A DNA stretch of 64,000 bases from Marinobacter sp. BGYM27. GTDB lineage: Bacteria; Pseudomonadota; Gammaproteobacteria; Pseudomonadales; Oleiphilaceae. Of this stretch, positions 1 through 10,445 are shown piece after piece. The translations under genes and the position numbers were made by a program. The notes below the pieces were generated by a model that worked only from the letters and a program-made list of their open reading frames with translations, was not told the origin of the DNA and did not search any database. How positions within the stretch are numbered: the stretch's first letter is position 1; every line of letters starts with the position of its first letter. The stretch spans positions 310,001 to 374,000 of the forward strand of contig JANZNS010000004.1 of NCBI GenBank assembly GCA_025153445.1. The letters are read 5' to 3'.

Positions 1-732
<732 letters not shown>

Positions 733-942
733 TTAGAGGTCAGTCACAGTGATTCGGCAACCGGCGCGACACGCATCACGTCGGCGCTCAAAGAAAAACA
801 CCCGCCGCGGCAGGGCCGCACGGGCGATCATTGTCAGTCTGTTGTATCGGACAACCGGGCATAGCCGGCAAGCGCGGCGTTCGGGGCTCTAAACAGCCGA
901 GCCCGAATCAGCAGGGCGGGCCGGCATCACCGACGAACGCGA

Positions 943-1374
943 TCAGTCCGCTTCCGTGACAAAGCGGGGCAACTCCATGTCGCAGCCATTGCGGGCCAGT
1001 GCCGTCAATATGGCGGTTCGGGTGACAATCCCGACCAATCGGCCCTCATCAACAACAGGATACACTTTTGGCTTGTCTCGCCCCAGATTCTGGGCAATAT
1101 CCACCACTGAAACATCCGGTGAAATGGTCAGCGGTGTTTTGAACATCACGTCATCAACCGTTGGATCGCCTTCGCAATGGTAGTTGGTGACCAGCAGCGA
1201 ATGGATACAGTCCTGCTCAGATATAAAGCCGATAACATGCCGCTTGTCGTCCACCACCGGCAGTCCGGTGACATGGTGATGCAAGAGCGTTTCCACAACC
1301 TTGCCCAGCGGTGTGCCGCAACGCACAGGTTCAATGTGGTTGGACATCACATCGCCTGCAGTGAGTGATCTCAT
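943..1374 (-). CDS. Tandem CBS-domain protein
   Basis: 143-residue cytoplasmic protein made of two CBS motifs and nothing else. The first runs from about residue 8 to 60 (GDVMSNHIEPVRCGTPL through VIGFISEQD), the second from about 75 to 130 (VDDVMFKTPLTISPDVSV through LVGIVTRTAIL). CBS pairs normally bind adenosyl ligands such as AMP, ATP or SAM and act as regulatory sensors of a partner protein; no catalytic domain is fused here, so the partner is unknown. ATG at 1374 is preceded by GGGAGACGAGAT. The gene stands alone, with gaps on both sides. Family certain, role not. Confidence 0.85.
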   Translation of the reverse strand: MRSLTAGDVMSNHIEPVRCGTPLGKVVETLLHHHVTGLPVVDDKRHVIGFISEQDCIHSLLVTNYHCEGDPTVDDVMFKTPLTISPDVSVVDIAQNLGRDKPKVYPVVDEGRLVGIVTRTAILTALARNGCDMELPRFVTEAD

Positions 1375-1821
1375 ATCTCGTCTCCCGCCTGTTGGGTCTG
1401 CGCGTTACTGATTATTCCGGAACCGCTGGATAACCCGCGCTGCAAACTGGCCGACAAAACACTCAGCCATGCTTTAAAACTAGGCAAAGACCAGCCGATA
1501 GGGAAATACATTTATCAGATAACGACCATGGCGATGGCCTATAAAGAGACGTCACCATTCACTATCATCAGAATGCACATGTTGTAACTCAAATCCACAC
1601 AAACTGACACAATATTCGCTTACTACTTATTGCTCCGAAGCCCTTGTATGCCGTACATTTCACCTGCGTTGAGGGACTTCTTCCCAATCGCACCCTGAGT
1701 TCTTTCAGGGTGACGCGCGTGGCCTCCACTGCAGCGTCTTTACTACATATTATTTTACTAGGCGTTGAACAGGATCGTTCTCTCGAACTCCTGGGATAGC
1801 TAGTTCAACTGGAGGTGTATT
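1375..1821. other. Intergenic region with one short inverted repeat
   Basis: 447 bases without a convincing gene. The only clear structure is a perfect 8-bp inverted repeat at 1691-1712 (CACCCTGA / TCAGGGTG, 6-base loop) with no T-tract. The stretch before 1800 is AT-rich and probably holds the promoter of the small gene at 1822, but I could not place -35 and -10 boxes with confidence. Confidence 0.4.
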
Positions 1822-1983
1822 ATGCGTTTATCTGACCTGACCGTTCGTTTCCGTCGTAACCGTGTGGTTATGCCAGAACATTCGCGCGTTGAAGCTGTTG
1901 AGCGTCGTCAGACCCTGAGTCTGGAAGCGCTGAATCGTCCGGCACAGTCCCGTAGCCTGAAGGCTGCTCTGCGCCAGCGCTAA
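1822..1983 (+). CDS. Small arginine-rich protein of unknown function (53 aa)
   Basis: Short reading frame starting MRLSDLTVRFRRNR and ending LKAALRQR. It has an excellent ribosome binding site (GGAGGTG, 7 bases before ATG) and is followed by a strong intrinsic terminator at 2040-2077, so it is a complete monocistronic unit. Eleven or so arginines make it strongly basic; there is no signal peptide, membrane segment or cysteine. Codons are of the preferred type (CGT, CTG, GCT), suggesting high expression. I do not recognise the family. A role in nucleic-acid or ribosome binding would fit the charge but is only a guess. Confidence 0.65.
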   Translation: MRLSDLTVRFRRNRVVMPEHSRVEAVERRQTLSLEALNRPAQSRSLKAALRQR

Positions 1984-2039
1984 TTCAGCGTATAAGAGTA
2001 ACCAAAACGGAGGAATCTCATTTTGAGTATTCCCGCCCG

Positions 2040-2077
2040 ATAGCCAGCTCGAAGGCATTTGAGCTGGCTATTTTTTT
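2040..2077 (+). terminator. Intrinsic terminator of the small gene
   Basis: Perfect 11-bp stem ATAGCCAGCTC / GAGCTGGCTAT with a 10-base loop, followed by seven T. It sits 57 bases after the stop codon of the 53-residue protein gene. Confidence 0.9.
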
Positions 2078-2190
2078 GCCTTCCTTTTCATCTTTTGCCT
2101 TATTTCGCCAGAAAACGCCCTGCTTTCATTTGTGCCACCATTTGCCGATCATAATGGTCAGTGCATTCATCTGACCACAGGACATCCGTT

Positions 2191-2631
2191 ATGCAATATC
2201 TCCACACTATGGTCCGCGTCAAAGACCTCGATGCCTCCCTACATTTTTACTGCGATTTGCTGGGGCTGGAAGAAATCAGCCGCAAAGACAGTGAAAAGGG
2301 TCGCTTCACGCTGGTGTTTCTTGCTGCACCAGATGACAGACAACGCGCTCTGGACGATCGCGCGCCGATGGTAGAACTGACGTACAACTGGGATCCTGAA
2401 GACTACGATGGTGGGCGCAACTTTGGCCATCTGGCGTATCGGGTAGACGATCTCTACGCCCTGTGCGACAAACTGCAGGCCGGCGGTGTGACCATTAATC
2501 GCCCGCCCCGGGATGGCCATATGGCCTTTGTCCGCTCGCCTGACAACATTTCAATCGAGCTTCTGCAAAAAGGCGATGCCTTACCACCTCAGGCACCCTG
2601 GCAGGATATGGAGAATACCGGCAGCTGGTAA
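2191..2631 (+). CDS. gloA: Lactoylglutathione lyase (glyoxalase I)
   Basis: 146-residue cytoplasmic VOC-fold metalloenzyme that converts the methylglyoxal-glutathione hemithioacetal to S-lactoylglutathione. It starts MQYLHTMVRVKDLD. The four metal ligands known from E. coli GloA are all present: His5, Glu62 in VELTYNW, His80 in FGHLAYRV and Glu123 in ISIELLQK. Length is close to the usual 135-145. The ATG at 2191 was preferred to an upstream GTG at 2161 because the family begins here and AGGA lies just before it. Transcribed alone and convergent with the next gene. Confidence 0.92.
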   Translation: MQYLHTMVRVKDLDASLHFYCDLLGLEEISRKDSEKGRFTLVFLAAPDDRQRALDDRAPMVELTYNWDPEDYDGGRNFGHLAYRVDDLYALCDKLQAGGVTINRPPRDGHMAFVRSPDNISIELLQKGDALPPQAPWQDMENTGSW

Positions 2632-2638
2632 TGCAGCG

Positions 2639-3559
2639 TCAAACCGACGCCATCATCGCCAGACCGGATTTGGCAATCTCATGCAACACCGGCTCGGGCA
2701 GGTCATGGCCCATGCCGCTAATCAGTTGAAGCCGGGCATGGGGAACAAGGTATTGCAGCTGCTTAGCCGCTCCCGGGCGCACCAGCGGGTCTGCCGTACC
2801 ATGAATAATCGTGGTGGGTGCGCGAATACGGCGGGTGATTGACGACAAACTGCCGGTCGCGAGAATCGCCCGGGTCTGGCGCAGTATGCCGGCCGGGTGA
2901 TAGCTGCGCCTGAAATCGGAACGCAGTCGCTCCTGCACCTCCTGCAATGGCGTCGGATGCACCGTGCCCTGGATCGTTTTCCAGAACGCCAGCGAACGAT
3001 TAACCACCGCCTCTTCGTCGTGTCCTTTTGCACCGACGCCCGCCAGCTTCACAATCAGCTGCAACTTGGGCAATTGCAGTCGCGGACTGTTGGTTGACGT
3101 CATGATCAGAGTTGCCGAGCGCACGCGAGACGGATGGTCCCCCGCCAGTATCTGACTGATCATGCCACCCATTGACACACCCACGATATGAGCCCGGGTA
3201 ATATCAAGCCCGTCCAGAATTCCGCAGGCGTCTCTTGCCATATCATGCAGGGTATAGGGTGCGGCCAGTGGCAGCCCCAGACGATACCGGGCCATGGCCG
3301 CCAGCGGATGACCACTCAGGCGCGCTTTGACCTGACTCGACAGCCCGATATCCCGGTTATCAAAGCGGATGACCCGGTAACCGGCATCCGCGTAGGCATT
3401 GAGCAACGCCTCCGGCCACAATGTCATCTGCGCGCCGAGGCCCATAATGAAGAGCACCGGTTCACCTTCAGGATTCCCCCGGGTCTCCACAAAAAAGGAC
3501 AGGCCGTTGACCTGAATCGTTTGGGTCTTCGGGGGATGGCGTTCAACTGCGCTGTTCAC
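2639..3559 (-). CDS. Alpha/beta-fold hydrolase
   Basis: 306-residue hydrolase of the alpha/beta family with no signal peptide. The nucleophile elbow is GVSMGG with Ser129, the acid is the Asp of HGTADPLV, and the histidine is in SGMGHDLP. The oxyanion region is FIMGLGAQMTLW. The family covers esterases, lipases and haloperoxidase-like enzymes; the substrate cannot be read from sequence. The start is a GTG at 3559 with AGGAG at proper spacing. Ends 8 bases from the convergent glyoxalase gene. Confidence 0.85.
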   Translation of the reverse strand: MNSAVERHPPKTQTIQVNGLSFFVETRGNPEGEPVLFIMGLGAQMTLWPEALLNAYADAGYRVIRFDNRDIGLSSQVKARLSGHPLAAMARYRLGLPLAAPYTLHDMARDACGILDGLDITRAHIVGVSMGGMISQILAGDHPSRVRSATLIMTSTNSPRLQLPKLQLIVKLAGVGAKGHDEEAVVNRSLAFWKTIQGTVHPTPLQEVQERLRSDFRRSYHPAGILRQTRAILATGSLSSITRRIRAPTTIIHGTADPLVRPGAAKQLQYLVPHARLQLISGMGHDLPEPVLHEIAKSGLAMMASV

Positions 3560-3871
3560 GGGTTCTTACTCCTGCCACGGCATGTTCACGTTATGAGCAG
3601 ATTACGCGATTGTGGGCGATAATCCATATCTTTTCCTGGCAGTTTTCCCGTTACCCAGGTCACGCAGGAATTGAAAGTTGCGGCAATGACGCACAGAAAA
3701 ATATGCAGCTATCATATTGTTTAGTATCAGTTATTCCTGCATATCGAAAAAAAGAGGTCTATACTTTCCGGGTCTGAATCTGCACGTATTCCCGGTCAGC
3801 ATCGATGCCGTTACCGATACTCCGGTTCGCACGCCTCTGCAGATCCCACCCCAAATAAGGAGCTCTGGTTT
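3560..3871. other. Divergent intergenic region
   Basis: 312 bases between the hydrolase (leftward) and the symporter (rightward). It must hold the promoters of both. AT-rich around 3700-3780. I see no convincing operator, repeat or terminator. Confidence 0.4.
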
Positions 3872-5233
3872 ATGGACGCACTATCCAGCGTTATCACTTC
3901 CATCAATGGCCTCGTCTGGGGGCCGCCGATGCTGGTACTGATTCTTGGCGTCGGGCTGTTCCTGAGCATCGGCCTCAAGCTGATGCCTATTCTGAAGCTG
4001 GGCGCCGGCTTTCGCCTGATGTGGCAAGGGCGCAGCGCCACCGGTTCCGAGAAGGACGGCGAGATCCCCCCTTTTCAGGCCCTGATGACGGCGCTCTCAG
4101 CCACAGTCGGCACGGGTAATATTGCCGGCGTCGCCACTGCAGTGTTTCTCGGCGGGCCCGGCGCGCTGTTCTGGATGTGGCTGACAGCGCTGGTGGGCAT
4201 GGCGACCAAGTATTCCGAAGCCGTGCTGGCAGTGAACTTCCGCGAAGTGGACGAACGAGGCGAATACGTGGGCGGCCCCATGTATTACATCCGTAATGGC
4301 CTTGGCTCGAAATGGGCCTGGCTGGGCGCCCTATTCGCCTTATTTGGTGCAATCGCCGGTTTCGGCATCGGCAACACGGTGCAGGCCAACTCCGTTGCAG
4401 ATGTGGTGCTGACTAACTTTAACGTGCCCACCTGGCTCACAGGCCTGGTGCTGATGGTGCTGGTCGGCATGGTGCTGATAGGCGGCATCAAGCGTATCGG
4501 GCAGGTCGCCAGCGCTCTTGTGCCTTTCATGGCGATTGCCTATCTGGCAATTGGTCTGCTCGTACTGGCCATTAACGCAACGGCCATTCCCGATGCACTG
4601 ACGCTGGTGTTCAAGCATGCATTCAGCCCGATTGCCGCCCAGGGTGGTTTCGCCGGTGCCGCCGTATGGGCCGCCATACGCTTTGGTGTTGCCCGCGGTA
4701 TATTCTCGAACGAAGCCGGGCTGGGCTCAGCGCCCATTGCACACGCCGCTGCCCAAACCAAAAACCCGATCAATCAGGGTATGGTGGCGATGCTGGGCAC
4801 TTTTATTGACACCATCCTCATCTGTTCCATAACCGGGCTGGTCATCATCACCTCGGGGTTGTGGACCGATGGTGAGTCCGGTGCGGCACTGACATCACTG
4901 GCATTTGCCGATGCATTGCCCGGTTTTGGCAACTACGTTGTCGCTATCGCGCTTGCGGTGTTCGCCTTCACCACGATTCTGGGATGGTCGTTCTACGGAG
5001 AGCGGTGCATCGAGTATCTGTTCGGCGTGAAAGCCATCTGGCCTTACAGGGTGCTGTGGATTATCGCGATTCCTGTCGGCGCCACATCCAATCTCGGGCT
5101 GATCTGGCTGATTGCCGATACCCTGAACGCGATGATGGCGATCCCCAACCTGATCGCGCTGGCGCTACTGAGCCCGGTCGTCTTCAGATTGACCCGGGAG
5201 CACTTCGCACGTCAGGCCGGCAAGCCGGTGTAA
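3872..5233 (+). CDS. Sodium:alanine/glycine symporter (AGCS family)
   Basis: 453-residue inner-membrane protein that brings in alanine or glycine with Na+. It has about eleven hydrophobic segments. The family signatures are visible: the N-terminal GPPMLVLILGVGLFLSIGLK, the TALSATVGTGNIAGVATA loop, and the GVARGIFSNEAGLGSAPIAH block involved in ion and substrate binding. Length is typical. The start ATG has AAGGAG upstream. Single gene; no regulator adjacent. Confidence 0.93.
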   Translation: MDALSSVITSINGLVWGPPMLVLILGVGLFLSIGLKLMPILKLGAGFRLMWQGRSATGSEKDGEIPPFQALMTALSATVGTGNIAGVATAVFLGGPGALFWMWLTALVGMATKYSEAVLAVNFREVDERGEYVGGPMYYIRNGLGSKWAWLGALFALFGAIAGFGIGNTVQANSVADVVLTNFNVPTWLTGLVLMVLVGMVLIGGIKRIGQVASALVPFMAIAYLAIGLLVLAINATAIPDALTLVFKHAFSPIAAQGGFAGAAVWAAIRFGVARGIFSNEAGLGSAPIAHAAAQTKNPINQGMVAMLGTFIDTILICSITGLVIITSGLWTDGESGAALTSLAFADALPGFGNYVVAIALAVFAFTTILGWSFYGERCIEYLFGVKAIWPYRVLWIIAIPVGATSNLGLIWLIADTLNAMMAIPNLIALALLSPVVFRLTREHFARQAGKPV

Positions 5234-5395
5234 CCGGAACCGCAGGTGGAACTTTTCGGCAACCTGGGCGACGAAGATCACAGGCGTCACGGTTGCCGGT
5301 TATAAGCTAGATTCAATACAGTATTTGGATGTGAGCGGAAGGACCCTCATATTGATACGCAGCGCATGATTCAGCGCACTACCGAGAGCAGGCGC

Positions 5396-5412
5396 GCCGG
5401 ACGGGGTCCGGC
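5396..5412 (+). promoter_or_regulatory. Small hairpin in the 5' region of the peroxiredoxin gene
   Basis: Perfect 7-bp stem GCCGGAC / GTCCGGC with a three-base loop, 27 bases before the peroxiredoxin ATG and just before its GGAGG site. It lacks a T-tract, so it is not a terminator. A role in mRNA stability or translation is possible but not shown. Confidence 0.3.
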
Positions 5413-5439
5413 GTTACACATTGATCAGGAGGATATTCA

Positions 5440-6093
<654 letters not shown>

Positions 6094-6139
6094 TCGGATT
6101 GCCATTCCTGCAGACTGTTTGGCAGGAATAAAGTAGCGG

Positions 6140-6177
6140 ACATTAAAAAACCCGGCCTGAGCCGGGTTTTTTAATGT
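6140..6177. terminator. Bidirectional intrinsic terminator
   Basis: Perfect 17-bp inverted repeat with core CCCGGC / GCCGGG, four-base loop CTGA, six A on the left and six T on the right. It lies between the convergent peroxiredoxin and metQ genes and can end both transcripts. Confidence 0.93.
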
Positions 6178-6200
6178 ATCAGAACATCGGTATTCGGGCT

Positions 6201-6986
6201 TCAGAAAGCCGGAACAACCGCGCCCTTGTACTTTTCCTTGATGAACGTCTTCACCTTGTCACTGGTCAGTGCAGCCGCCAGTTTCTTCATTGCCGAGCTG
6301 TCCTTGTTATCCGGACGCGCTACCAGAATGTTGACGTAAGGCGATTCTGAGCCTTCCAGAACCAGCGCATCTTCAGTCGGGTTCAGACCCGCTTCAAGCG
6401 CATAGTTGGTGTTGATCATCGCCACTGCGACCTGATCCAGCACACGCGGCAGAGTGGCCGCCTCCAGCTCATAGAATTTAATGTCGAGCGGGTTGTCTGC
6501 GATATCACGGGGTGTTGCTGTGATCTTGCTTCCGTCTTTCAGCTTGATGATGCCAGCCTTTTGCAGCAGCAACAGCGCACGGCCACCATTGGTCGGATCA
6601 TTTGGAATGGCAATGGTCGCGCCTTCTTCGAGCTCGTCCAGGGATTTCAGTTTGCTGGAGTAAGCACCAAACGGCTCGACGTGCACACCCGCAACGCTCA
6701 CCAGGTCGGTACCCTTGCCTTCATTGAATGACGTCAGGTACGGCTGGTGCTGGAAAAAGTTCGCGTCCATCCGCTTCTGGGACACCTGAATGTTGGGCTG
6801 AACGTAGTCAGTGAACACCTTCACATCCAGCTCAACACCCTGCTCGGCCAGATCAGGTTTGACGAAGTCCAGAATTTCAGCGTGAGGAACAGCGGTTGCT
6901 GCAACGCTCAGCTTCTCAGCCGCCTGAGCGGAGAACGAAAATGCGACCAGCGATGCCGCCAGCGTCAGAATCTTGTTCAGTTTCAT
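6201..6986 (-). CDS. metQ: Methionine ABC transporter substrate-binding protein MetQ (NlpA family)
   Basis: 261-residue periplasmic binding protein of the methionine importer. The signal peptide (about residues 1-22, ending FSFSAQA) has no lipobox cysteine, so this copy looks soluble rather than a lipoprotein as in E. coli. Family segments include FTDYVQPN, NFFQHQPYL, AIPNDPTNGGRAL and the domain-closing NTNYALEAGL. The start at 6986 was chosen over an upstream ATG at 7004 because GAGGA lies between the two and residues MKLNK begin the signal peptide. Last gene of metN-metI-metQ, 122 bases after metI. Confidence 0.92.
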   Translation of the reverse strand: MKLNKILTLAASLVAFSFSAQAAEKLSVAATAVPHAEILDFVKPDLAEQGVELDVKVFTDYVQPNIQVSQKRMDANFFQHQPYLTSFNEGKGTDLVSVAGVHVEPFGAYSSKLKSLDELEEGATIAIPNDPTNGGRALLLLQKAGIIKLKDGSKITATPRDIADNPLDIKFYELEAATLPRVLDQVAVAMINTNYALEAGLNPTEDALVLEGSESPYVNILVARPDNKDSSAMKKLAAALTSDKVKTFIKEKYKGAVVPAF

Positions 6987-7108
6987 CGGTTTTCCTCGTG
7001 TCATTATTTTGGACAGTCCTGTCGAGGAGTATCACTCCCCGGAACAGCCACTATCGCGTGTCATTTTCTATCGTCATCAGCAATCGTTACTGTTCGCCAG
7101 CCTGATGA

Positions 7109-7777
7109 TCAGCGGCGACTGAAGTGCAACACCAACCGGTCGCCCGCCATCTGCAACAACTGCACAAAAATTACCAGTAGTGCCACAGTAATCACCATCA
7201 CGTCAGTCTGGAATCGCTGATAACCGAAACGTATCGCCAGATCACCCAGACCACCGCCGCCAATTACCCCCGACATAGCCGCGTAGGAAACCAGCGTAAT
7301 CGCAGTCACCGTAATGCCGGCAATCAGCCCCGGCAATGCTTCGGGCAGCAAGGCACCAAAGATCACCTGACGTACCGTGGCCCCCATCGCCTGAGTAGCC
7401 TCGATAATGCCCCGATCCACTTCACGCAGCGAGGTCTCAACCAGACGCGCAAAGAAAGGGGCACCACCGGCGACCAGCGGGGGAATAGCGCCCGCCACAC
7501 CCAGAGAGGTACCAATCATCATCACCGTGACCGGAATCATCACGATCAGCAGAATAATAAACGGCACCGAGCGCAGCACATTCACTACGAACGACAATGC
7601 GGCATAGGCCACAGGCTGTTCGAGAAGCTGGCGTTTGCCGGTCAGGAACAACAGCACTCCTATCGGCAGACCGAACAGAATACTGAAAAACAGCGATACC
7701 GCGACCATGACCAGGGTATCCCAGCTGGCCCAGCCGATTTCCAGCCAGTCAACATTACTGAACAGATCAGCCATCAT
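7109..7777 (-). CDS. metI: Methionine ABC transporter permease MetI
   Basis: 222-residue inner-membrane permease with five hydrophobic segments. The binding-protein-dependent transport motif, which contacts the ATPase, is seen as [20 protein letters not shown] followed by ALPGLIAG. Its ATG overlaps the metN stop (ATGA), and GGAGGTG lies inside the end of metN, indicating coupled translation. A second ATG directly follows the first, so the start could be 7774. Confidence 0.94.
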   Translation of the reverse strand: MMADLFSNVDWLEIGWASWDTLVMVAVSLFFSILFGLPIGVLLFLTGKRQLLEQPVAYAALSFVVNVLRSVPFIILLIVMIPVTVMMIGTSLGVAGAIPPLVAGGAPFFARLVETSLREVDRGIIEATQAMGATVRQVIFGALLPEALPGLIAGITVTAITLVSYAAMSGVIGGGGLGDLAIRFGYQRFQTDVMVITVALLVIFVQLLQMAGDRLVLHFSRR

Positions 7778-8781
7778 CGCAGCACCTCCACGTGTACATC
7801 AGCCGCATCAAGCGCCGCCACCGCGGCTTCCAGATCCCCGCCAACCAGAGATAGTGTGAGCTGGCCATACGGCATATCCTTGATCCGGTCTATCCGACCC
7901 GACAGGATGCTGAAATCGACTCCGGTCTGACGGGCAATGCTGCCCAACAGCGGCTTGTAGGTAGACTCGCCCCGAAATGTCAGATGCAGGATACGGCCTT
8001 CTGCGTGGGCAAAGTCTGCCTGCTGCTCGCGCTCATCAATGTGCTCGCTCTCAAACACAAAATCCCGCGTAGTCGGATGCTCAGGGTGCAGAAATACATC
8101 CGCTACCGTGCCCATCTCGACAATCTCTCCGGCGTCCATCACGGCCACGCGATCGCAAATCCGGCGCACTACATCCATTTCGTGGGTAATCAGAACAATC
8201 GTCAGACCCAGCTCGCGGTTGATATCCGCCAACAGTCGCAATACCGACTGGGTCGTTTGCGGATCAAGCGCGCTGGTGGCCTCATCGCATAGCAAAATGG
8301 TCGGACGGCACGCCAGAGCACGGGCAATACCAACCCGCTGCTTTTGGCCGCCGGACAACTGGGAGGGGTATTTCTTGGCGTGATCTTCAAGTCCGACACG
8401 CTTGACCAGTTCAGCGACCCTGGCACGGATCTCCTCGCGGGAGTAAATCCCGGCCAGTTTCATCGGGAACGCGATGTTATCGGCGACTGTTTTGGAGGAC
8501 AGCAAATTGAAATGCTGGAATATCATGCCGACTTTGCGACGAAACGCCCGCAAGCTGTCAGAGGCGTAGCCTGTGACATCCTCATTATCGACAACAATAC
8601 GCCCGCCGCTTGGGCGCTCCAGCATATTGATCAACCGTATCAGCGTGGATTTACCCGCGCCTGAGTGGCCGACAATGCCAAAGATTTCGCCATTCTGGAT
8701 GGCCAGATTGGTGGATTTCAGAGCAGGGATCGCCCGCCCTTCCACCTCATAAGCCTTGTGGACCTGATCAAGTTCAATCAC
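7774..8781 (-). CDS. metN: Methionine ABC transporter ATP-binding protein MetN
   Basis: 335-residue ATPase of the D/L-methionine importer. Walker [10 protein letters not shown] is at about residues 38-46, the signature is LSGGQKQR, Walker B is [12 protein letters not shown], and the H-loop is in LITHEMDVV. The C-terminal 90 residues match the NIL regulatory domain ([14 protein letters not shown]), which lets methionine inhibit transport. GTG at 8781 ([11 protein letters not shown]) matches the family N-terminus; a TTG at 8802 is possible but less likely. First gene of metNIQ. I saw no MetJ-type operator upstream. Confidence 0.93.
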   Translation of the reverse strand: MIELDQVHKAYEVEGRAIPALKSTNLAIQNGEIFGIVGHSGAGKSTLIRLINMLERPSGGRIVVDNEDVTGYASDSLRAFRRKVGMIFQHFNLLSSKTVADNIAFPMKLAGIYSREEIRARVAELVKRVGLEDHAKKYPSQLSGGQKQRVGIARALACRPTILLCDEATSALDPQTTQSVLRLLADINRELGLTIVLITHEMDVVRRICDRVAVMDAGEIVEMGTVADVFLHPEHPTTRDFVFESEHIDEREQQADFAHAEGRILHLTFRGESTYKPLLGSIARQTGVDFSILSGRIDRIKDMPYGQLTLSLVGGDLEAAVAALDAADVHVEVLR

Positions 8782-8976
8782 GTGGCATCTCTGAAGCTGC
8801 AAAAATAAGCGCGCAGTATACAGCAGGCAGCTCCGGAACCCGAATCGGGGCTAGCCGCAACCAGGTTCCGTTTTGTCAGAGAATAATAGCGAAAGCGTGA
8901 GCGGCTGGGAGGATGGCGTCAAATCAAGCCTTCCTCCCAACAACTACAGCCAGATACAGCCAGAGCAGCCGGCCTT

Positions 8977-9681
8977 TTACTCCAGCGGGTGCAGCTTGGT
9001 GATATGCAGAATCGGCCCGGTTGGTGCGCCGGTTGGCGAACCACCTTTGGGCTCAAGACTGATGGCCAGCGTACGGGAGACGCTGAGAGCCGCCCGGGTT
9101 TCCGGCGACAGACGGATTTGCAGCATATCCTTGCCCACCGGAATCACACCCAGCGACATCGGATTGCCATCGCCTTCAGGCACCACCCACAGCTCGTAGT
9201 CCTGATTGCCCTCGGCGGGCGTGGCCGCTACCGGTTTCAGCCTGAGCTGACCGGGTTCACCGCTTTCAGCAACCAGCCAGAGCGGATCGGTAATATCTTT
9301 TTGCACCACGGCGCCAGACAACAGAGGCTGCCTGGATGGTTCAGGCTGCTGCATCAGCAATACCGCCATCACCATCACTGCTGCGGTCGCCATCAGGCTC
9401 CAGCCGGCCCACAGCCAGTTCCACCCGCCAGTGGAGGCCTTGGCTGACGATGTCTCCGGCCACAGCCGTTGTTCGATGCGCGTCCAGACCGATGCCGGCG
9501 GCGCCACCGGTGGCACCCGGGCAGCCAGTTCACCCAGTTTGTGTTCCCAGAACCAGACTTCCTGCCGGATCGCCCAGGACTCCATCATCCAGCGCTCAAA
9601 GCGTCGGCGGGCCCCGCCAGTCAGCGTGCCCAGCACATACTCTGCCGCAAGACGTTCAACTCGTTCAGGCGTTTTTTTCAT
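8977..9681 (-). CDS. Anti-sigma factor, RskA-like
   Basis: 234-residue membrane-anchored anti-sigma factor. The N-terminal part (about 1-85) holds the short helical sigma-binding region (AAEYVLGTLTGGARRRFERWM), a single membrane segment lies at about 90-110 (WAGWSLMATAAVMVMAVLL), and the C-terminal half is the periplasmic RskA fold (DYELWVVPEGDGNP, AISLEPKGGSP). The ATG overlaps the stop of the ECF sigma gene (ATGA), the normal arrangement for a sigma/anti-sigma pair. It presumably holds the sigma factor inactive until an envelope signal arrives; the signal is unknown. Confidence 0.88.
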   Translation of the reverse strand: MKKTPERVERLAAEYVLGTLTGGARRRFERWMMESWAIRQEVWFWEHKLGELAARVPPVAPPASVWTRIEQRLWPETSSAKASTGGWNWLWAGWSLMATAAVMVMAVLLMQQPEPSRQPLLSGAVVQKDITDPLWLVAESGEPGQLRLKPVAATPAEGNQDYELWVVPEGDGNPMSLGVIPVGKDMLQIRLSPETRAALSVSRTLAISLEPKGGSPTGAPTGPILHITKLHPLE

Positions 9682-10232
9682 CGTTCAAGACACCTCTTCA
9701 GCGCCAGCAACCCCCGACGGATCCAGCTTTTGACCGTGCCGATAGGAGTACTCATTGCCGTTGCCAGTTCTTCATGGGTGAATCCCTTGTAGTAGGACAG
9801 CAACACACTGTCCCGCTGGGAATCACTTAGCTCTTCCAGGCAACCGTTAAGAGCCGATGCGCCGTCAGCACGCAGGGTTTCATCGAGCGGATTGGCGGAA
9901 TCATCCGCTATCGTCTCGAGCATGTCGTCGCCGGCGGTCTGCCGCACCTTGCGCGCTCGCATCAGATCCAGCGTGCGATAGCGTGCGATGGTCAGCATCC
10001 AGCTCAGCGGCGACCCCCGCTCACTGTGATATTCCCCGGCATGGTGCCAGATGCGAATAAACGCATCCTGCAGCGCTTCCTCGGCCAGCTCTTGCTGCCC
10101 CGCCAGCTTGCGGCACACCCCGAACATTCGGCCGGACATGCATTCATACAGCTTTTTGAAGGCACTCCGGTCATGCCGGGCAACACCTGCCAACAGCGTT
10201 ATCAACTCTTCCTGACCTGATTCAACCGCCAT
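9678..10232 (-). CDS. ECF RNA polymerase sigma factor (SigK-like)
   Basis: 184-residue extracytoplasmic-function sigma factor. Region 2 includes YHSERGSPLSWMLTIARYRT (contact with the -10 element and core) and region 4 is the helix-turn-helix GFTHEELATAMSTPIGTVKSW followed by RRGLLALKRCLE. No region 1.1 or 3, as expected for ECF factors. ATG at 10232. It is divergent from the DUF4331 operon, which is its most obvious target. Such factors usually also drive their own promoter, but I could not find a repeated promoter motif in the 213-base gap. Confidence 0.92.
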   Translation of the reverse strand: MAVESGQEELITLLAGVARHDRSAFKKLYECMSGRMFGVCRKLAGQQELAEEALQDAFIRIWHHAGEYHSERGSPLSWMLTIARYRTLDLMRARKVRQTAGDDMLETIADDSANPLDETLRADGASALNGCLEELSDSQRDSVLLSYYKGFTHEELATAMSTPIGTVKSWIRRGLLALKRCLER

Positions 10233-10445
10233 AAAAATCGTTCTCGTCGCAGTCGTTTTTATTCGTCAGGCAGCATCACTACGTCTCGGAAGATGATCGG
10301 GATGCGGCCTGGTGACGCTTACAAAATTATATTTTCGAAGTGCAACTTTCGGTAACTCGGGACCGTAACGGACTCAGGGCAGCACTTATCACTCGCTGCA
10401 CCGACATCACAACAACACCGAACTAAAATAGCAGAGGAAAGGACA

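Noticed and set aside
8906-8939. Inverted repeat TGGGAGGA / TCCTCCCA between the anti-sigma gene and metN
   Set aside because: There is an 18-base loop and no T-tract. Position could suit a terminator of the anti-sigma transcript, but the evidence is too weak to list.
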